A DNA stretch of 64,000 nucleotides, taken from assembly GCA_016932335.1 (NCBI GenBank), contig JAFGCZ010000010.1, forward strand, positions 33,181-97,180, written 5' to 3'. Of this stretch, positions 24,526 through 33,990 are shown in pieces. The notes beneath the pieces are model-generated. The model saw nothing but the letters and a program-made list of their open reading frames with translations, ran no database searches and was not told where the DNA came from. The first letter of the stretch is position 1, and every line of letters starts with the position of its first letter. A program made the position numbers and the translations under genes. Origin of the DNA: Opitutales bacterium. GTDB lineage: Bacteria; Verrucomicrobiota; Verrucomicrobiia; Opitutales; Oceanipulchritudinaceae.

Positions 24526-25908
24526 ATGAGAAATTTTCAAAAACTGCTTCTGGGGCTGGCACTTGCCGGCCTCGGCAGCAGTGCTGTTTATGCTTCGGCA
24601 TATCGGGTAGACATTGAAGACGAAGCCGTCGCCGAGGCCAGTGTGCCGGAGGTTGTCGATCCCAACCTGGTGGTTGATAAAATGATCACCGAGTACCTGA
24701 ACAAGGGTAAAGGCAAAGAAATCCGCAAGCAGATGAAGGAATCCAATGGCTGGATCGGCTATGCTACGGCGGAAGTTTCGGTTAGCCCAGAAAATCCCGA
24801 TTGGGCCAAATTCCGGAGAAATGCCTACGATAAGGCTGTGGCAGATATCGAGGCTCAGTATATCAAGATGCAGTATCAGTCCATCAAGGCTGAAAATGTA
24901 AAGGAGTTGTTTGCCAATGCGGCTGGAGAAGTGCCTGATTTTTCCTACGAAGATGCCGGTGATCCGAGCAAATTTGGGCAAATCTTGGATAAGCTTTTGG
25001 CTGTTACCGAAGGCAAACTGGATAAAGAGCTGGATGAGCTGGGCGTTGATAAAGAACAGTTCGCAAGGGCACCCGAGTCGCAGCGTCATGTCATGCTCAG
25101 TGAGAGTCTCGTAAAATCCACAATGGTCGAATCAATGGGCTCGATTTCCGGTCTGATTCCTGTGCAGACATTTGAGGGCTTCAATGAACAGAAAGAGCAC
25201 GTTATCGGTGTTGTTTGTGTGGTTAGCCCGAAGCTCAAGCAGTTTGCCTATGATGTGCTGCACCGCCGTGGGCAGATTGCTCCGACAGATCGCGCTGGAG
25301 AAGACCTTTACGAGCTCTTTTCTGCAGATGATGCCTTGTTGATTGATCAGTTTGGTGTCCGTAAAATGATAGATGAAGACGGCTATCCTGTTCTGATTTC
25401 TTTTGGACAGTGGTCCAACAGTAGTCGTTCGGAAAACCAGACTCTTGTCCGTAAATACCGTATGGCTGCAAAAAAACAGGCTGAAGCTCAAGCATTGAAT
25501 CAGTTGGCCATGTTCCTTAACGGAAAGACAATGGTTCAATCACAGTCGGATATGGGGGAACTCTTTGAGGAAGCCTATAAAGTGCACCCCGACAATTATA
25601 AGGAACAGGATATGGTTAACTCCATTATCGATACGTTCCACGAAAAGAGCAGAGATGTCAGCAAAGTGAATGTCAGTGGCTTGGTGCCTCTGTATTCCTG
25701 GACGGTGAAGCATCCTGACTATGGACACGAAATTGTCGGCGTGATCATGATGTGGAGCCCTAAGACTGAGAAAGCCGCCCGTGAATCCCGCGAATGGAAA
25801 CCCGGACGCACCCCATCTTCTTCCGGTTCTGTTCCTGCTCAGGAAGAGCAGAATGGACGCAACGGAAGCAAGACTGGCGAGGACTATATGGACCTCGATG
25901 ATTTCTAA
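24526..25908 (+). CDS. DUF6844-like secreted protein
   Basis: 460 residues with a cleavable signal peptide (MRNFQKLLLGLALAGLGSSAVYASA). Two similar alpha/beta parts can be seen: about 75-260 (WIGYATAEVSVSPENPDWAK ... VIGVVCVVSPKLKQFAYDVL) and about 280-425 (FGQWSNSSRSENQTLVRKYR ... HEIVGVIMMWSPKTEKAARE). Each ends in a 'G-V-hydrophobic-x-SPK' strand, suggesting an internal duplication. The C-terminal 30 residues are polar. It lies between lpoB and the CsgG-like gene; function unknown. Confidence 0.6.
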   Translation: MRNFQKLLLGLALAGLGSSAVYASAYRVDIEDEAVAEASVPEVVDPNLVVDKMITEYLNKGKGKEIRKQMKESNGWIGYATAEVSVSPENPDWAKFRRNAYDKAVADIEAQYIKMQYQSIKAENVKELFANAAGEVPDFSYEDAGDPSKFGQILDKLLAVTEGKLDKELDELGVDKEQFARAPESQRHVMLSESLVKSTMVESMGSISGLIPVQTFEGFNEQKEHVIGVVCVVSPKLKQFAYDVLHRRGQIAPTDRAGEDLYELFSADDALLIDQFGVRKMIDEDGYPVLISFGQWSNSSRSENQTLVRKYRMAAKKQAEAQALNQLAMFLNGKTMVQSQSDMGELFEEAYKVHPDNYKEQDMVNSIIDTFHEKSRDVSKVNVSGLVPLYSWTVKHPDYGHEIVGVIMMWSPKTEKAARESREWKPGRTPSSSGSVPAQEEQNGRNGSKTGEDYMDLDDF

Positions 25909-25920
25909 ACGAACTTCATT

Positions 25921-27258
25921 ATGAGTTTTTCAAAGAAACTTCCTCTTATACTGTTATCGTTTTTACTGTTGGTTTCGTCGGCGACGGCCGGAGAATCCGT
26001 CAAAGAGTATCAGGTAACTGGAGAAGGGGTTACATATAAAGATGCGCTCTATGATGCTCTGGTCAATGGACTTGGGCAGATTCAGGGCTTTAACCTGAAG
26101 AGTGTGCAAACCCGTGAAAACAAGGTTCAGGAAATTTCCAGTTACCTTGATGATCAGGCACATTCTGCCGGTAATATGAACAGCGTGACTTCTGGAAAGA
26201 TTGATTTCAAAACAGAAGGCTTTGTGCAGAACTACGAAGTGCTGGATCGTTATACGAACGATTCCGGCCTTTGGGAAGTTGTCGTGCTTCTTAAGGTATC
26301 CAAATATGAGACGCCGGGCATTTCTCCAGATAGTCGCCGCAAGTTGGCTGTTGTTCCCTTCAGGAGCACTTTCAAGAGCTACGAGTTCAACGATGAAACT
26401 GTTCCCGGCGATGTTCTTTCCCGTGAGCTTTCTCAGCAGTTGATCAACGAGTTTACTCAGTCGCGCAAGTTTACGGTAATCGACCGTGATTTTACCTCAG
26501 AGTACAAATCCGAGCGCGATTTTCTTCGTTCTGGAGATGCCGCCGTTTCCGAGCAAATCAAGTTAGGTGAAGCACTCGGTGTCGATTACCTCGTTGTTGG
26601 TCAGATCACGGATGCTTCTCAGACTGAGGAGTATTATGAGGTTTGCATCACCGGTAAATTGGGATATCGGAATACAGCCACCATGACGGTGGATTACCGA
26701 ATTGTTGTTATGGCAACGCGCCAGATCAAGTGGTCCGGTTCTGTAACCACCACTTTGGATGATGACTTTTTCAAGGAGCAGCTTCGTTCATCTCCGGGTC
26801 GTCTCAGTAATGAGCGTCTTCGTTCCTTTATCGTCAACAAGACAGCCAAGGATATCGTCAACAGTGCTATGGATAACATTTACCCGATTCGTGTAGCTGC
26901 CATTCAAGAGAATGGGCAGATCATTCTGAATCAGGGAGGTGTTACCTTGGCTGAAGGAGAGGTTCTGGAACTCTACGGTAAAGGTGAGATTATTTATGAT
27001 CCCATAACCAAGGAGTCATTGGGCTCGGAGGAAACCTGGCTTGGAGCAGTGCGTGTAGACCGCGTCACAGCCAAAATGTCTTATGTTCACCTGATTGATG
27101 GTTCAGCAATCGGGTTGAAAGTTGGTGATATTTGCCGCCGAATCAAAGTTGATCCGAATCTGGGGACTGTCTCTCCAGAAGAGTTAAACCGCGAATATGG
27201 CAGGGAATCCAACGTAGATCGTTCGGGTTCCGGCGGGGTTTATTTACCCTTTGATTAA
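25921..27258 (+). CDS. CsgG-like secreted protein
   Basis: 445 residues with a signal peptide (to about residue 24) and no lipobox. Residues about 30-110 resemble a flexible N-terminal domain (GEGVTYKDALYDALVNGLGQ). About 140-330 fit the CsgG family (RRKLAVVPFRSTF, SRELSQQLINEF, ALGVDYLVVGQITD), which in curli systems forms the export pore. Without the lipid anchor of true CsgG it may be a periplasmic relative, as many CsgG/LpoB-type proteins are. Last gene of the five-gene operon; a terminator follows. Confidence 0.7.
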   Translation: MSFSKKLPLILLSFLLLVSSATAGESVKEYQVTGEGVTYKDALYDALVNGLGQIQGFNLKSVQTRENKVQEISSYLDDQAHSAGNMNSVTSGKIDFKTEGFVQNYEVLDRYTNDSGLWEVVVLLKVSKYETPGISPDSRRKLAVVPFRSTFKSYEFNDETVPGDVLSRELSQQLINEFTQSRKFTVIDRDFTSEYKSERDFLRSGDAAVSEQIKLGEALGVDYLVVGQITDASQTEEYYEVCITGKLGYRNTATMTVDYRIVVMATRQIKWSGSVTTTLDDDFFKEQLRSSPGRLSNERLRSFIVNKTAKDIVNSAMDNIYPIRVAAIQENGQIILNQGGVTLAEGEVLELYGKGEIIYDPITKESLGSEETWLGAVRVDRVTAKMSYVHLIDGSAIGLKVGDICRRIKVDPNLGTVSPEELNREYGRESNVDRSGSGGVYLPFD

Positions 27259-27277
27259 GTATTCCTCAAACTTTCTC

Positions 27278-27315
27278 AGAGGATCTGTCCATCTCGGACA
27301 GGTCCTCTTTTTTTT
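27278..27315 (+). terminator. Rho-independent terminator of the envelope operon
   Basis: A 13-base stem (27278-27290 with 27296-27308, one G-T pair), loop ATCTC, then a run of T. It lies between the convergent CsgG-like and YitT genes. Confidence 0.9.
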
Positions 27316-28171
27316 AATAGAGTTTTCGCTTGGAGAAACTGGATCCAATAACGGAGAATGTGTTTTCGACGATGAAAAGAGCATCATCATCCTTGGTGAA
27401 GACGATCTCCTCTAGCCGTTTGAGTTGAATATTGTTGATGACCACAAGCAGCAGCTTTTTTTCTGATTTTTTATAGGCACCCGTTCCGTCGATGAACGTG
27501 GCTCCAATTTTCAACTTATCGAGTAATTCGGCTGCGATTTCATGGTTCTTTTCTGAAATGATGAAACAAAGCTTTCTTTGACTGAACATAGAGAGCGCGT
27601 AATCGATCATGGCGGAGGATACAAATGCTGCAATCATGGAGGCGATGACTAGATCGCTGTCAAAATTCATAAAGCTGAAGCTGAAGAGCAGAAAATTGAA
27701 TAAGAAGTAGATTTTTCCCAACCCGAAATTATAGCGCTGGTGTAGAATGATTGCGACAACATCCATTCCTCCGTTGGATCCCAGGGATCGCAGAACGATT
27801 CCGCCACCGAATCCGGAGAGAACTCCGAAGCTGATTGCTGCATAGAGTTGGTTCTGGATTCCCAAGTCAAAGTTGATGAGAGAGTAGGAGAGCGAGAGCG
27901 AAAGCATCGCTACCAAACTATAGATAAAAAAACGTCGGGAGAGGAAAAAGAAACCGACTGCAAACATTGGGATGTTCAGCAGCGGATACCAAATTCCGCT
28001 GTTTAGGTATCCGACCAGATATTCCAACAGGGTGGCCAACCCAAAAAGCCCTGAAGGAATGAAATGGTGCTGAGCTGAAATTGCTTTGAATCCGATGGCC
28101 TGAATGTTGGTTCCGATCAGTATCAGAATAATATTCCACCAGATTGAGTAACTGAAATCTCTTTTTGACAT
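27314..28171 (-). CDS. YitT-family membrane protein
   Basis: 285 residues from ATG 28169-28171; an ATG 21 codons earlier gives an unlikely leader. Five or six membrane helices in the first 200 residues, with the family motif GFGGGIVLRSLGSNGGMDVVA in the middle (YitT/DUF161), followed by a soluble DUF2179 domain (CFIISEKNHEIAAELLDKLK ... TGAYKKSEKKLLLVVIN). Substrate and function unknown. Divergent from the epimerase gene. Confidence 0.85.
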   Translation of the reverse strand: MSKRDFSYSIWWNIILILIGTNIQAIGFKAISAQHHFIPSGLFGLATLLEYLVGYLNSGIWYPLLNIPMFAVGFFFLSRRFFIYSLVAMLSLSLSYSLINFDLGIQNQLYAAISFGVLSGFGGGIVLRSLGSNGGMDVVAIILHQRYNFGLGKIYFLFNFLLFSFSFMNFDSDLVIASMIAAFVSSAMIDYALSMFSQRKLCFIISEKNHEIAAELLDKLKIGATFIDGTGAYKKSEKKLLLVVINNIQLKRLEEIVFTKDDDALFIVENTFSVIGSSFSKRKLY

Positions 28172-28338
28172 GTGCTTGTTTCGGTTGAATGTTGCCTGAG
28201 GTAAAACATAGTAAGGGAATTCTTTGGTTGGCAAGACTGGGTGAAGTTCTTTGTGTTTATGTTATTTTATGTGGGAATCTTCTTGTGTTTTTTGAAGTCT
28301 CTTTTTTTAGTTTTTACCCTTCTGAAATCCTACCCTAT

Positions 28339-29316
28339 ATGAAAGTTCTCTTTATTGGCGGCACCGGTGTTATCAGCTCGGCAAGCTCTGAACTTGCCAT
28401 AGAAAAAGGCTATGACTTGTATCATTTGAACCGTGGTCAATCTGCTGTCCGGCCTATTTCCGGTGTAAAGCATATCTATGGAGATATTCGCAAGTCATCA
28501 GAGGTCGTTAACGTGCTTAAAGAGTATTCCTTTGATGTTGTGGTCGACTGGATTGCCTTTACGCCGGAGCACATACAGACGGATATTGAGCTTTTTCGGG
28601 GCAGGGTGGGGCAGTTTGTTTTTATCAGTTCGGCATCAGCGTATCAGACACCCCCGCAAACGCTTCCTATTACGGAAAAGACCCCGTTGGATAATCCCTA
28701 CTGGCAGTATTCTAGAAATAAAATCGCCTGTGAGCGCTGTCTGGAAAAAGCGCATGCAGATTTTGATTTTCCTTACACCATCGTTCGTCCATCGCACACC
28801 TACGACAAGACACTTTTACCTTTCCACGGAGGGTATACTGTTTTGTCCCGCATTCTAGAAGAAAAACCTGTAATCCTTCACGGAGACGGCAGCTCTATCT
28901 GGACGTTAACCCATAACAGTGATTTTGCCCGTGGTTTTGTCGGATTGCTGGGGAATGAGAATGCGGTTGGCGAAGCCTTTCACATTACAGGAAACGAATT
29001 GATTACCTGGCAGCAGATTTATGAATCTATAGCTGCTGCCGCCGGCAAAAAACTTAATCCTGTGTATGTTCCTTCGCAGGTGATTGCGGCTTATGACAGC
29101 GAGTGGGGTGCAAGCTTGCTTGGAGATAAAACGCACAGTATGATTTTCGACAATTCCAAGATTAATCGCTTGGTTCCTGAATTTGAATGTCGGGTTCCTT
29201 TTGCTCAGGGTGCATCAGAAATGGTTGGATGGTATTCGAGTAATCCGGATTACGACACTGTTGATCCCAGCTTTGATGCCTTGATAGAGCGCATCATAAA
29301 AGAATATAACTCATGA
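28339..29316 (+). CDS. NAD-dependent epimerase/dehydratase
   Basis: 325 residues from ATG 28339 (MKVLFIGGTGVISSASSELA), chosen because the Rossmann-fold start belongs at the N-terminus. NAD-binding GGTGVIS, active-site YWQYSRNKIACE (Y-x3-K), and R-P-S-H-T downstream mark an extended short-chain dehydrogenase acting on a nucleotide sugar or related substrate. It overlaps the GH9 gene by four bases (ATGA), so a role in sugar metabolism with the next two genes is likely. The exact substrate is unknown. Confidence 0.8.
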   Translation: MKVLFIGGTGVISSASSELAIEKGYDLYHLNRGQSAVRPISGVKHIYGDIRKSSEVVNVLKEYSFDVVVDWIAFTPEHIQTDIELFRGRVGQFVFISSASAYQTPPQTLPITEKTPLDNPYWQYSRNKIACERCLEKAHADFDFPYTIVRPSHTYDKTLLPFHGGYTVLSRILEEKPVILHGDGSSIWTLTHNSDFARGFVGLLGNENAVGEAFHITGNELITWQQIYESIAAAAGKKLNPVYVPSQVIAAYDSEWGASLLGDKTHSMIFDNSKINRLVPEFECRVPFAQGASEMVGWYSSNPDYDTVDPSFDALIERIIKEYNS

Positions 29317-31019
29317 AAAGAAAACTCCTTCCCCTTATTTCTTCATTGGCTTTGTTTGTTCCGCTTACCGGAATAAGTGCTGCTGAAACAGGTATTTTCC
29401 TGAATCAGATAGGCTTCCCTGATATGGCGCCAAAGACGGCCATAACAAATCTGGATTCAGATACTTTTGACGTTTGCGATGCAGAAAGCGGAGCAGTCCT
29501 GTTTACGGGTAAAACAACGCCTCCCCTTTATTGGGATATGGCCGGAGAATCCTTCCGCCGGATTGATTTCACTGACTTTACAGAAAACGGCAGTTATGTG
29601 ATTCGCATCGGAGACGAGCACTCTTACCCCTTTGAGATCAGCAACGATGTTTACGAGTCTCTGGCGGTTGCGTCTATGCGCTACTTTTATCTGAACCGTG
29701 CATCGGTTGCCTTGCCTGAAGCATTTGCCGGTGCCTATTCCAGGCCTGCCGGGTACCCGGATACGGAAGTTTATATCCATAAAAGTGCGGCTTCCGAAAC
29801 AAAACCTGAGGGTTTTGTTATGTCATCGCCAAAAGGTTGGTTTGATGCGGGCGACTATAATAAATACATCGTTAATTCGGGGATCACGACCTACACGTTG
29901 CTGTGTATGTATGATCTCTACAAAGGGCATTTAGAAGGCATGGATTTACACATTCCCGAATCGAATAATTCGATGCCGGATGTTTTGGATGAAATACGCT
30001 GGAATCTGGACTGGATGTTGACCATGCAGGATTCCGAAGATGGGGGCGTTTACAGTAAGCTTTCCACTTTGAATTTTATCGGGTTTGTTATGCCCGAAAC
30101 CTCCACAGAGAAACGCCATATTTTCTCCAAATCAACGGCAGCTACTTTGGATTTTGCGGCAACAATGGCTTACGCATCGAGAGTGTACCGCGATTATGAT
30201 GCTGCGTATGCGGATGAATGCCTGAACGCCGCCAAGCGTGCCTGGGACTGGGTTCTTTTGCATCCCGATGTTTTGTTCCTGAAGAATCCTGAGGGAGTTA
30301 ACACTGGTATGTATCAGGATGCTGACGTCAGTGATGAATTTGAATGGGCAGCGATGGAGCTGGCTATTTCCACCGGTGATTCCAGTTACCGCAATCACAG
30401 TTCGGAAAAGCGAGACGCTTATACCGTTCCCTGTTGGCCCATGGTGGAACTGCTTCCCCGCTATTCTGCTGCATTGGATCTGCAGGATGCTTCTGCGATC
30501 TCCGATGTGCTCTCATTGGCGGATTCTTTGGTTGCCAAACGCAATGCGAATATTGCCTTGAATCCCATGGATCGTAAGGCGCTTGAATGGGGCAGTAACG
30601 GTAATGCCGCCAATATGGGGATGCTTATGCTGATTGCTTATCAACTGACGGAGAAAACAGTATATCTGGAAACGGCTCAGGATATTTTGGATTACATCCT
30701 CGGGCGCAACCCTCTGAATATTTGTTATGTTACCGGTTTTGGAGAGAAGAGCCCTCTTTATCCGCATCATCGCCTTTCTCACGCCGATGGTGTGGATGCG
30801 CCGTACCCGGGAATGTTAGTTGGTGGTGCGAACTGGGCAAAGCAGGATGGCGCACAGTGTAAAGGCTATCCAGAGTCTGATGCTCCGGCCATGTGTTATT
30901 CCGACGAGCTGGGAAGTTATGCCTCCAACGAAGTGGCTATCAACTGGAGTGCTCCGTTTGCTTTTTTGGTGAATGGAATCAATGCTGTAGACGCAGAACA
31001 ATCAAAGACGAAAGAATAA
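29313..31019 (+). CDS. Secreted GH9 endoglucanase-type glycoside hydrolase
   Basis: 568 residues with a signal peptide (about 1-24). An N-terminal cellulase Ig-like domain (about 27-110: IFLNQIGFPDMAPKTAIT) precedes the (alpha/alpha)6 GH9 barrel. Motifs: WFDAGDYNKY with D178 and D181 (nucleophilic water and base), PHHRLSHADG, and SNEVAINWSAPF with the acid E540. GH9 enzymes cut beta-1,4-glucans or related oligosaccharides; with no carbohydrate-binding module it may act on short chains. Operon with epimerase and alcohol dehydrogenase. Confidence 0.9.
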   Translation: MKRKLLPLISSLALFVPLTGISAAETGIFLNQIGFPDMAPKTAITNLDSDTFDVCDAESGAVLFTGKTTPPLYWDMAGESFRRIDFTDFTENGSYVIRIGDEHSYPFEISNDVYESLAVASMRYFYLNRASVALPEAFAGAYSRPAGYPDTEVYIHKSAASETKPEGFVMSSPKGWFDAGDYNKYIVNSGITTYTLLCMYDLYKGHLEGMDLHIPESNNSMPDVLDEIRWNLDWMLTMQDSEDGGVYSKLSTLNFIGFVMPETSTEKRHIFSKSTAATLDFAATMAYASRVYRDYDAAYADECLNAAKRAWDWVLLHPDVLFLKNPEGVNTGMYQDADVSDEFEWAAMELAISTGDSSYRNHSSEKRDAYTVPCWPMVELLPRYSAALDLQDASAISDVLSLADSLVAKRNANIALNPMDRKALEWGSNGNAANMGMLMLIAYQLTEKTVYLETAQDILDYILGRNPLNICYVTGFGEKSPLYPHHRLSHADGVDAPYPGMLVGGANWAKQDGAQCKGYPESDAPAMCYSDELGSYASNEVAINWSAPFAFLVNGINAVDAEQSKTKE

Positions 31020-31022
31020 GTT

Positions 31023-32186
31023 ATGAATTCATTTGAATATTGTTGTCCAACCCGAATTCTTTTTGGGAAAGGGATGGAGTCCAACGTTGGAAAGCAAGTT
31101 CTTAAATACAGCAAAAAGATATTGCTTCACTACGGCGGTGGTTCCATCAAAAAGACTGGACTCTATGACCGGATTATGGAATCGCTGAATGCCAGCGGCA
31201 TTTCTGTTGTTGAGCTTGGAGGAGTGAAGCCCAATCCGCGTATTGCTCTGGTGCGCGAAGGGATTGATCTTTGTCGCAAAGAAGGCATCGATTTTATCCT
31301 TGCCGTTGGGGGTGGGAGCGTAATCGATTCGGCCAAGGCTATTTCCGTTGGCATTCCATACGAGGGTGATCCATGGGACTTTTTTGATGGCAAAGCAACC
31401 GCTGACTCTGCCGTACCCATAGGGGTTATTTTAACCATTCCTGCCGCCGGCAGCGAAGCCAGCCCCGGATGTGTGATTACCAATGAGGACGGAGATTTGA
31501 AGCGAAGCATGGGAACAGAACTTTATATTCCGCGCTTCTCCATACTGAATCCAGAGATTGCCATGTCTTTGCCTCCCGAGCAGCTCGCTTATGGAGCCAC
31601 TGATATCCTCTCTCATTTGATGGAGCGTTACTTTACAAATGTAGCGCATGTCGAACTGACAGACCGTCTGATTGAGGCGACAATGAAAACCGTAATCAAC
31701 TGCGTGCGGCGTATTTTGGATGATTACGAAGATTTTGATGCGTGGTCGGAATTGATGTGGAGTGGTACCGTTGCTCACAACGGCCTTCTGGATACCGGGC
31801 GCACCGGTGATTGGGGCTCACATGCCATTGAGCATGAGCTGAGCGGTATCTATGATATTGCCCACGGGGCAGGGCTGGCCATTGTCTTCCCGGCGTGGAT
31901 GCAATACCTCTACAAGCACGACATTGCCCGATTTGCCCAGTTTGCGGCCCGCGTCTGGAATGTGGATACCGATTTCTTTTCTCTCGAAGAGACGGCTCTG
32001 GAAGGCATTGCCCGCTTGCGCGAGTTCTTTGAATCCATGGGGCTGGCCACAAAGCTTAGCGGAGTGGATATTGATGACACGCGTCTGGAGGAGATGGCAC
32101 GCAAATGTACCCACTCCGGCCCGGTTGGAAACTTTGTGAAACTCGACGAGGGGGCCGTCCTCAATGTACTGAAGCTGGCTCTCTGA
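31023..32186 (+). CDS. Iron-containing alcohol dehydrogenase (butanol dehydrogenase type)
   Basis: 387 residues, family length. NAD(P)-binding FILAVGGGSVIDSAKAIS (about 92-109), metal-binding region with D194/H198-like ATDILSHLMERYF and the histidines of SHAIEHELSGIYDIAHGAGLAIV. Pattern fits the BDH/YqhD-type branch, which reduces aldehydes with NADPH. Three bases after the GH9 stop; perhaps handles aldehydes from sugar breakdown. Confidence 0.88.
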   Translation: MNSFEYCCPTRILFGKGMESNVGKQVLKYSKKILLHYGGGSIKKTGLYDRIMESLNASGISVVELGGVKPNPRIALVREGIDLCRKEGIDFILAVGGGSVIDSAKAISVGIPYEGDPWDFFDGKATADSAVPIGVILTIPAAGSEASPGCVITNEDGDLKRSMGTELYIPRFSILNPEIAMSLPPEQLAYGATDILSHLMERYFTNVAHVELTDRLIEATMKTVINCVRRILDDYEDFDAWSELMWSGTVAHNGLLDTGRTGDWGSHAIEHELSGIYDIAHGAGLAIVFPAWMQYLYKHDIARFAQFAARVWNVDTDFFSLEETALEGIARLREFFESMGLATKLSGVDIDDTRLEEMARKCTHSGPVGNFVKLDEGAVLNVLKLAL

Positions 32187-32205
32187 CAACCGTTACACTA
32201 TTTAG

Positions 32206-32238
32206 AAGGCCTGATACCCTTGCGTGGTGTCAGGCCTT
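32206..32238. terminator. Hairpin between convergent genes
   Basis: A 13-base stem (32206-32218 with 32226-32238, one G-T pair) with a seven-base loop. It lies just after the alcohol dehydrogenase and overlaps the last bases of the FAD-protein gene. There is no T run on either strand, so it may act in transcript stability or as a two-way stop helped by other factors. Confidence 0.5.
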
Positions 32239-33810
32239 GCTGCAGGCAGCTTCTGCGCAGTTAAGCCCATCCAGCGCTGCTGATACAATGCCTCCGGCAT
32301 AGCCGGCGCCTTCGCCGCAGGGGTAGAAATTGCCCAATGCAACGTGTTCGAGTGTTTCTGGTTTTCTGGGAATTCTCAGTGGGGAGCTGGTTCTTGTTTC
32401 CACACCGATGAGGTTGGCGTTGTTACCCGTGAATCCCGGCATATTCTGCTCGAAGCGCTGAAGCCCGTATTGCATGTGCCTGGTGATAAACTCGGGAAGG
32501 ATCTCGTGTAGAGGTGCACTGGTGGTTCCGGGGTGGTAGCTGGACTGGATGTTATCATCCGAGAGCTTTTCCCGAAGAAAATCCTGAACCCGCTGAGCCG
32601 GTGCCTTCATCATTCCTCCTCCGGCTTGAGAAGCCTTTACTTCCAACTGTTTCTGGAAGGCTATGCCAGAGAGAATGCCAAACTCATTTTGCAGATAATC
32701 TGTGTCTTCCGGTGTTACGGTTACTACAAAACCACTGTTGGCGTAGGGCGAATCCCGGCGAGACAAAGACATTCCGTTGACAACGATTTCATCGTTTTCC
32801 GTCACTGCGGGAACAATGAAGCCTCCGGGGCACATACAGAAGCTGTGTACTCCACGACCATTGAATGTTGCGGCAACATTGTAACTGGCAGCCGGAAGCT
32901 GTTTCGGGCGTTGTTGGCCTTTGCCGAGGTGATACTGGATGTGGTCGATCAGGCTTTGCGGGTGTTCAATGCGCACCCCCACGGCAAAGGTTTTAGCTTC
33001 AAGTAAGACTGATTCTCTGGCTAACAAGCTGTAGATATCTCTGGCACTGTGACCGGTTGCCAGAATGACTGCTTTTCCGGTAAATTCATCCCCATTGGAG
33101 GTCGTGACGCCGCGGATCTGTTTTTGGTCACTGCTGAACAGTAATCCGGTGACTTTGCTGTTGAAATGCACCTCTCCGCCACAGGAAATAATAGTCTGAC
33201 GAATGGCTTTGACGACATTGGGGAGCAGGTTTGATCCGATATGTGGATGCGCGTCAATGAGGATCTGTTCCGGCGCTCCGTGGGCCACAAAAGTTTCATA
33301 GATTGAGCGGACTGGGCCACGTTTTTTGGCTCTGGTGTAAAGCTTTCCGTCTGAGAAGGTTCCCGCACCCCCTTCACCAAAACAATAATTGGAATCCTCA
33401 ATTACATACCCCTTGCGCAGTATGGGGGCGAGATCGTAGCGCCTTGCTGAAACATCTTTTCCGCGTTCCAGAAGGATGGGTTTGTGACCTTTTTCAAGGC
33501 AGCGAAGTGCAGCAAACAAACCGCCGGGACCTGTTCCGACGATAATAACGGTGGGTGCATTTTGGGGGAGTGTTGTCTGTAATGGGGTGTATTGTTCCGA
33601 CGGCGGGAGCACTTGATCTATTCCCACTTCAATGCGCAGCTGGGCCTTGATGACTCTCTGACGTGCATCAATGGAATGTTTCAACAGGCGCATCTCCTGA
33701 ATACGCTCTTCCTTGATCTTCCAGATTCGGGCAATTTCCGCTTTCCAGAAGCTTTGATTGTCGGATTGTTCTACAGGAAGGACGATGTCTGCGATATTTG
33801 TTGAATCCAT
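32230..33810 (-). CDS. COG2509-type FAD-dependent dehydrogenase
   Basis: 526 residues. The FAD-binding Rossmann motif is unusually far in, at about 90 (VIIVGTGPGGLFAALRCLEKG), after an N-terminal domain of some 85 residues. Then NYCFGEGGAGTFSDGKLYTR (typical of COG2509), the second nucleotide motif AVILATGHSARDIY, and the C-terminal FYPCGEGAGYAGGIVSAALDG. These proteins are conserved, flavin-containing and of unknown substrate. It stands alone on the minus strand. Confidence 0.85.
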   Translation of the reverse strand: MDSTNIADIVLPVEQSDNQSFWKAEIARIWKIKEERIQEMRLLKHSIDARQRVIKAQLRIEVGIDQVLPPSEQYTPLQTTLPQNAPTVIIVGTGPGGLFAALRCLEKGHKPILLERGKDVSARRYDLAPILRKGYVIEDSNYCFGEGGAGTFSDGKLYTRAKKRGPVRSIYETFVAHGAPEQILIDAHPHIGSNLLPNVVKAIRQTIISCGGEVHFNSKVTGLLFSSDQKQIRGVTTSNGDEFTGKAVILATGHSARDIYSLLARESVLLEAKTFAVGVRIEHPQSLIDHIQYHLGKGQQRPKQLPAASYNVAATFNGRGVHSFCMCPGGFIVPAVTENDEIVVNGMSLSRRDSPYANSGFVVTVTPEDTDYLQNEFGILSGIAFQKQLEVKASQAGGGMMKAPAQRVQDFLREKLSDDNIQSSYHPGTTSAPLHEILPEFITRHMQYGLQRFEQNMPGFTGNNANLIGVETRTSSPLRIPRKPETLEHVALGNFYPCGEGAGYAGGIVSAALDGLNCAEAACSKA

Positions 33811-33990
33811 AGGTTAGCGGTATTGTATTTCGTAGGTTCTGACCCGGAGAATGTCAATCCGGCTGCACCTTTTCTTCTCAGTGTCTCCCACCAGTGAAAA
33901 CCGTGTAAATGGCATCTATCCAGTTGTCTAAAACAGGGTTTTCTGTCATAGGTATGTGCTCTCTTATATTGTTCACTGTTCTTGAATTTT

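Noticed and set aside
23869..25089. 406-codon minus-strand frame across the lpoB region
   Set aside because: Antisense to two well-supported exported proteins; no family likeness.
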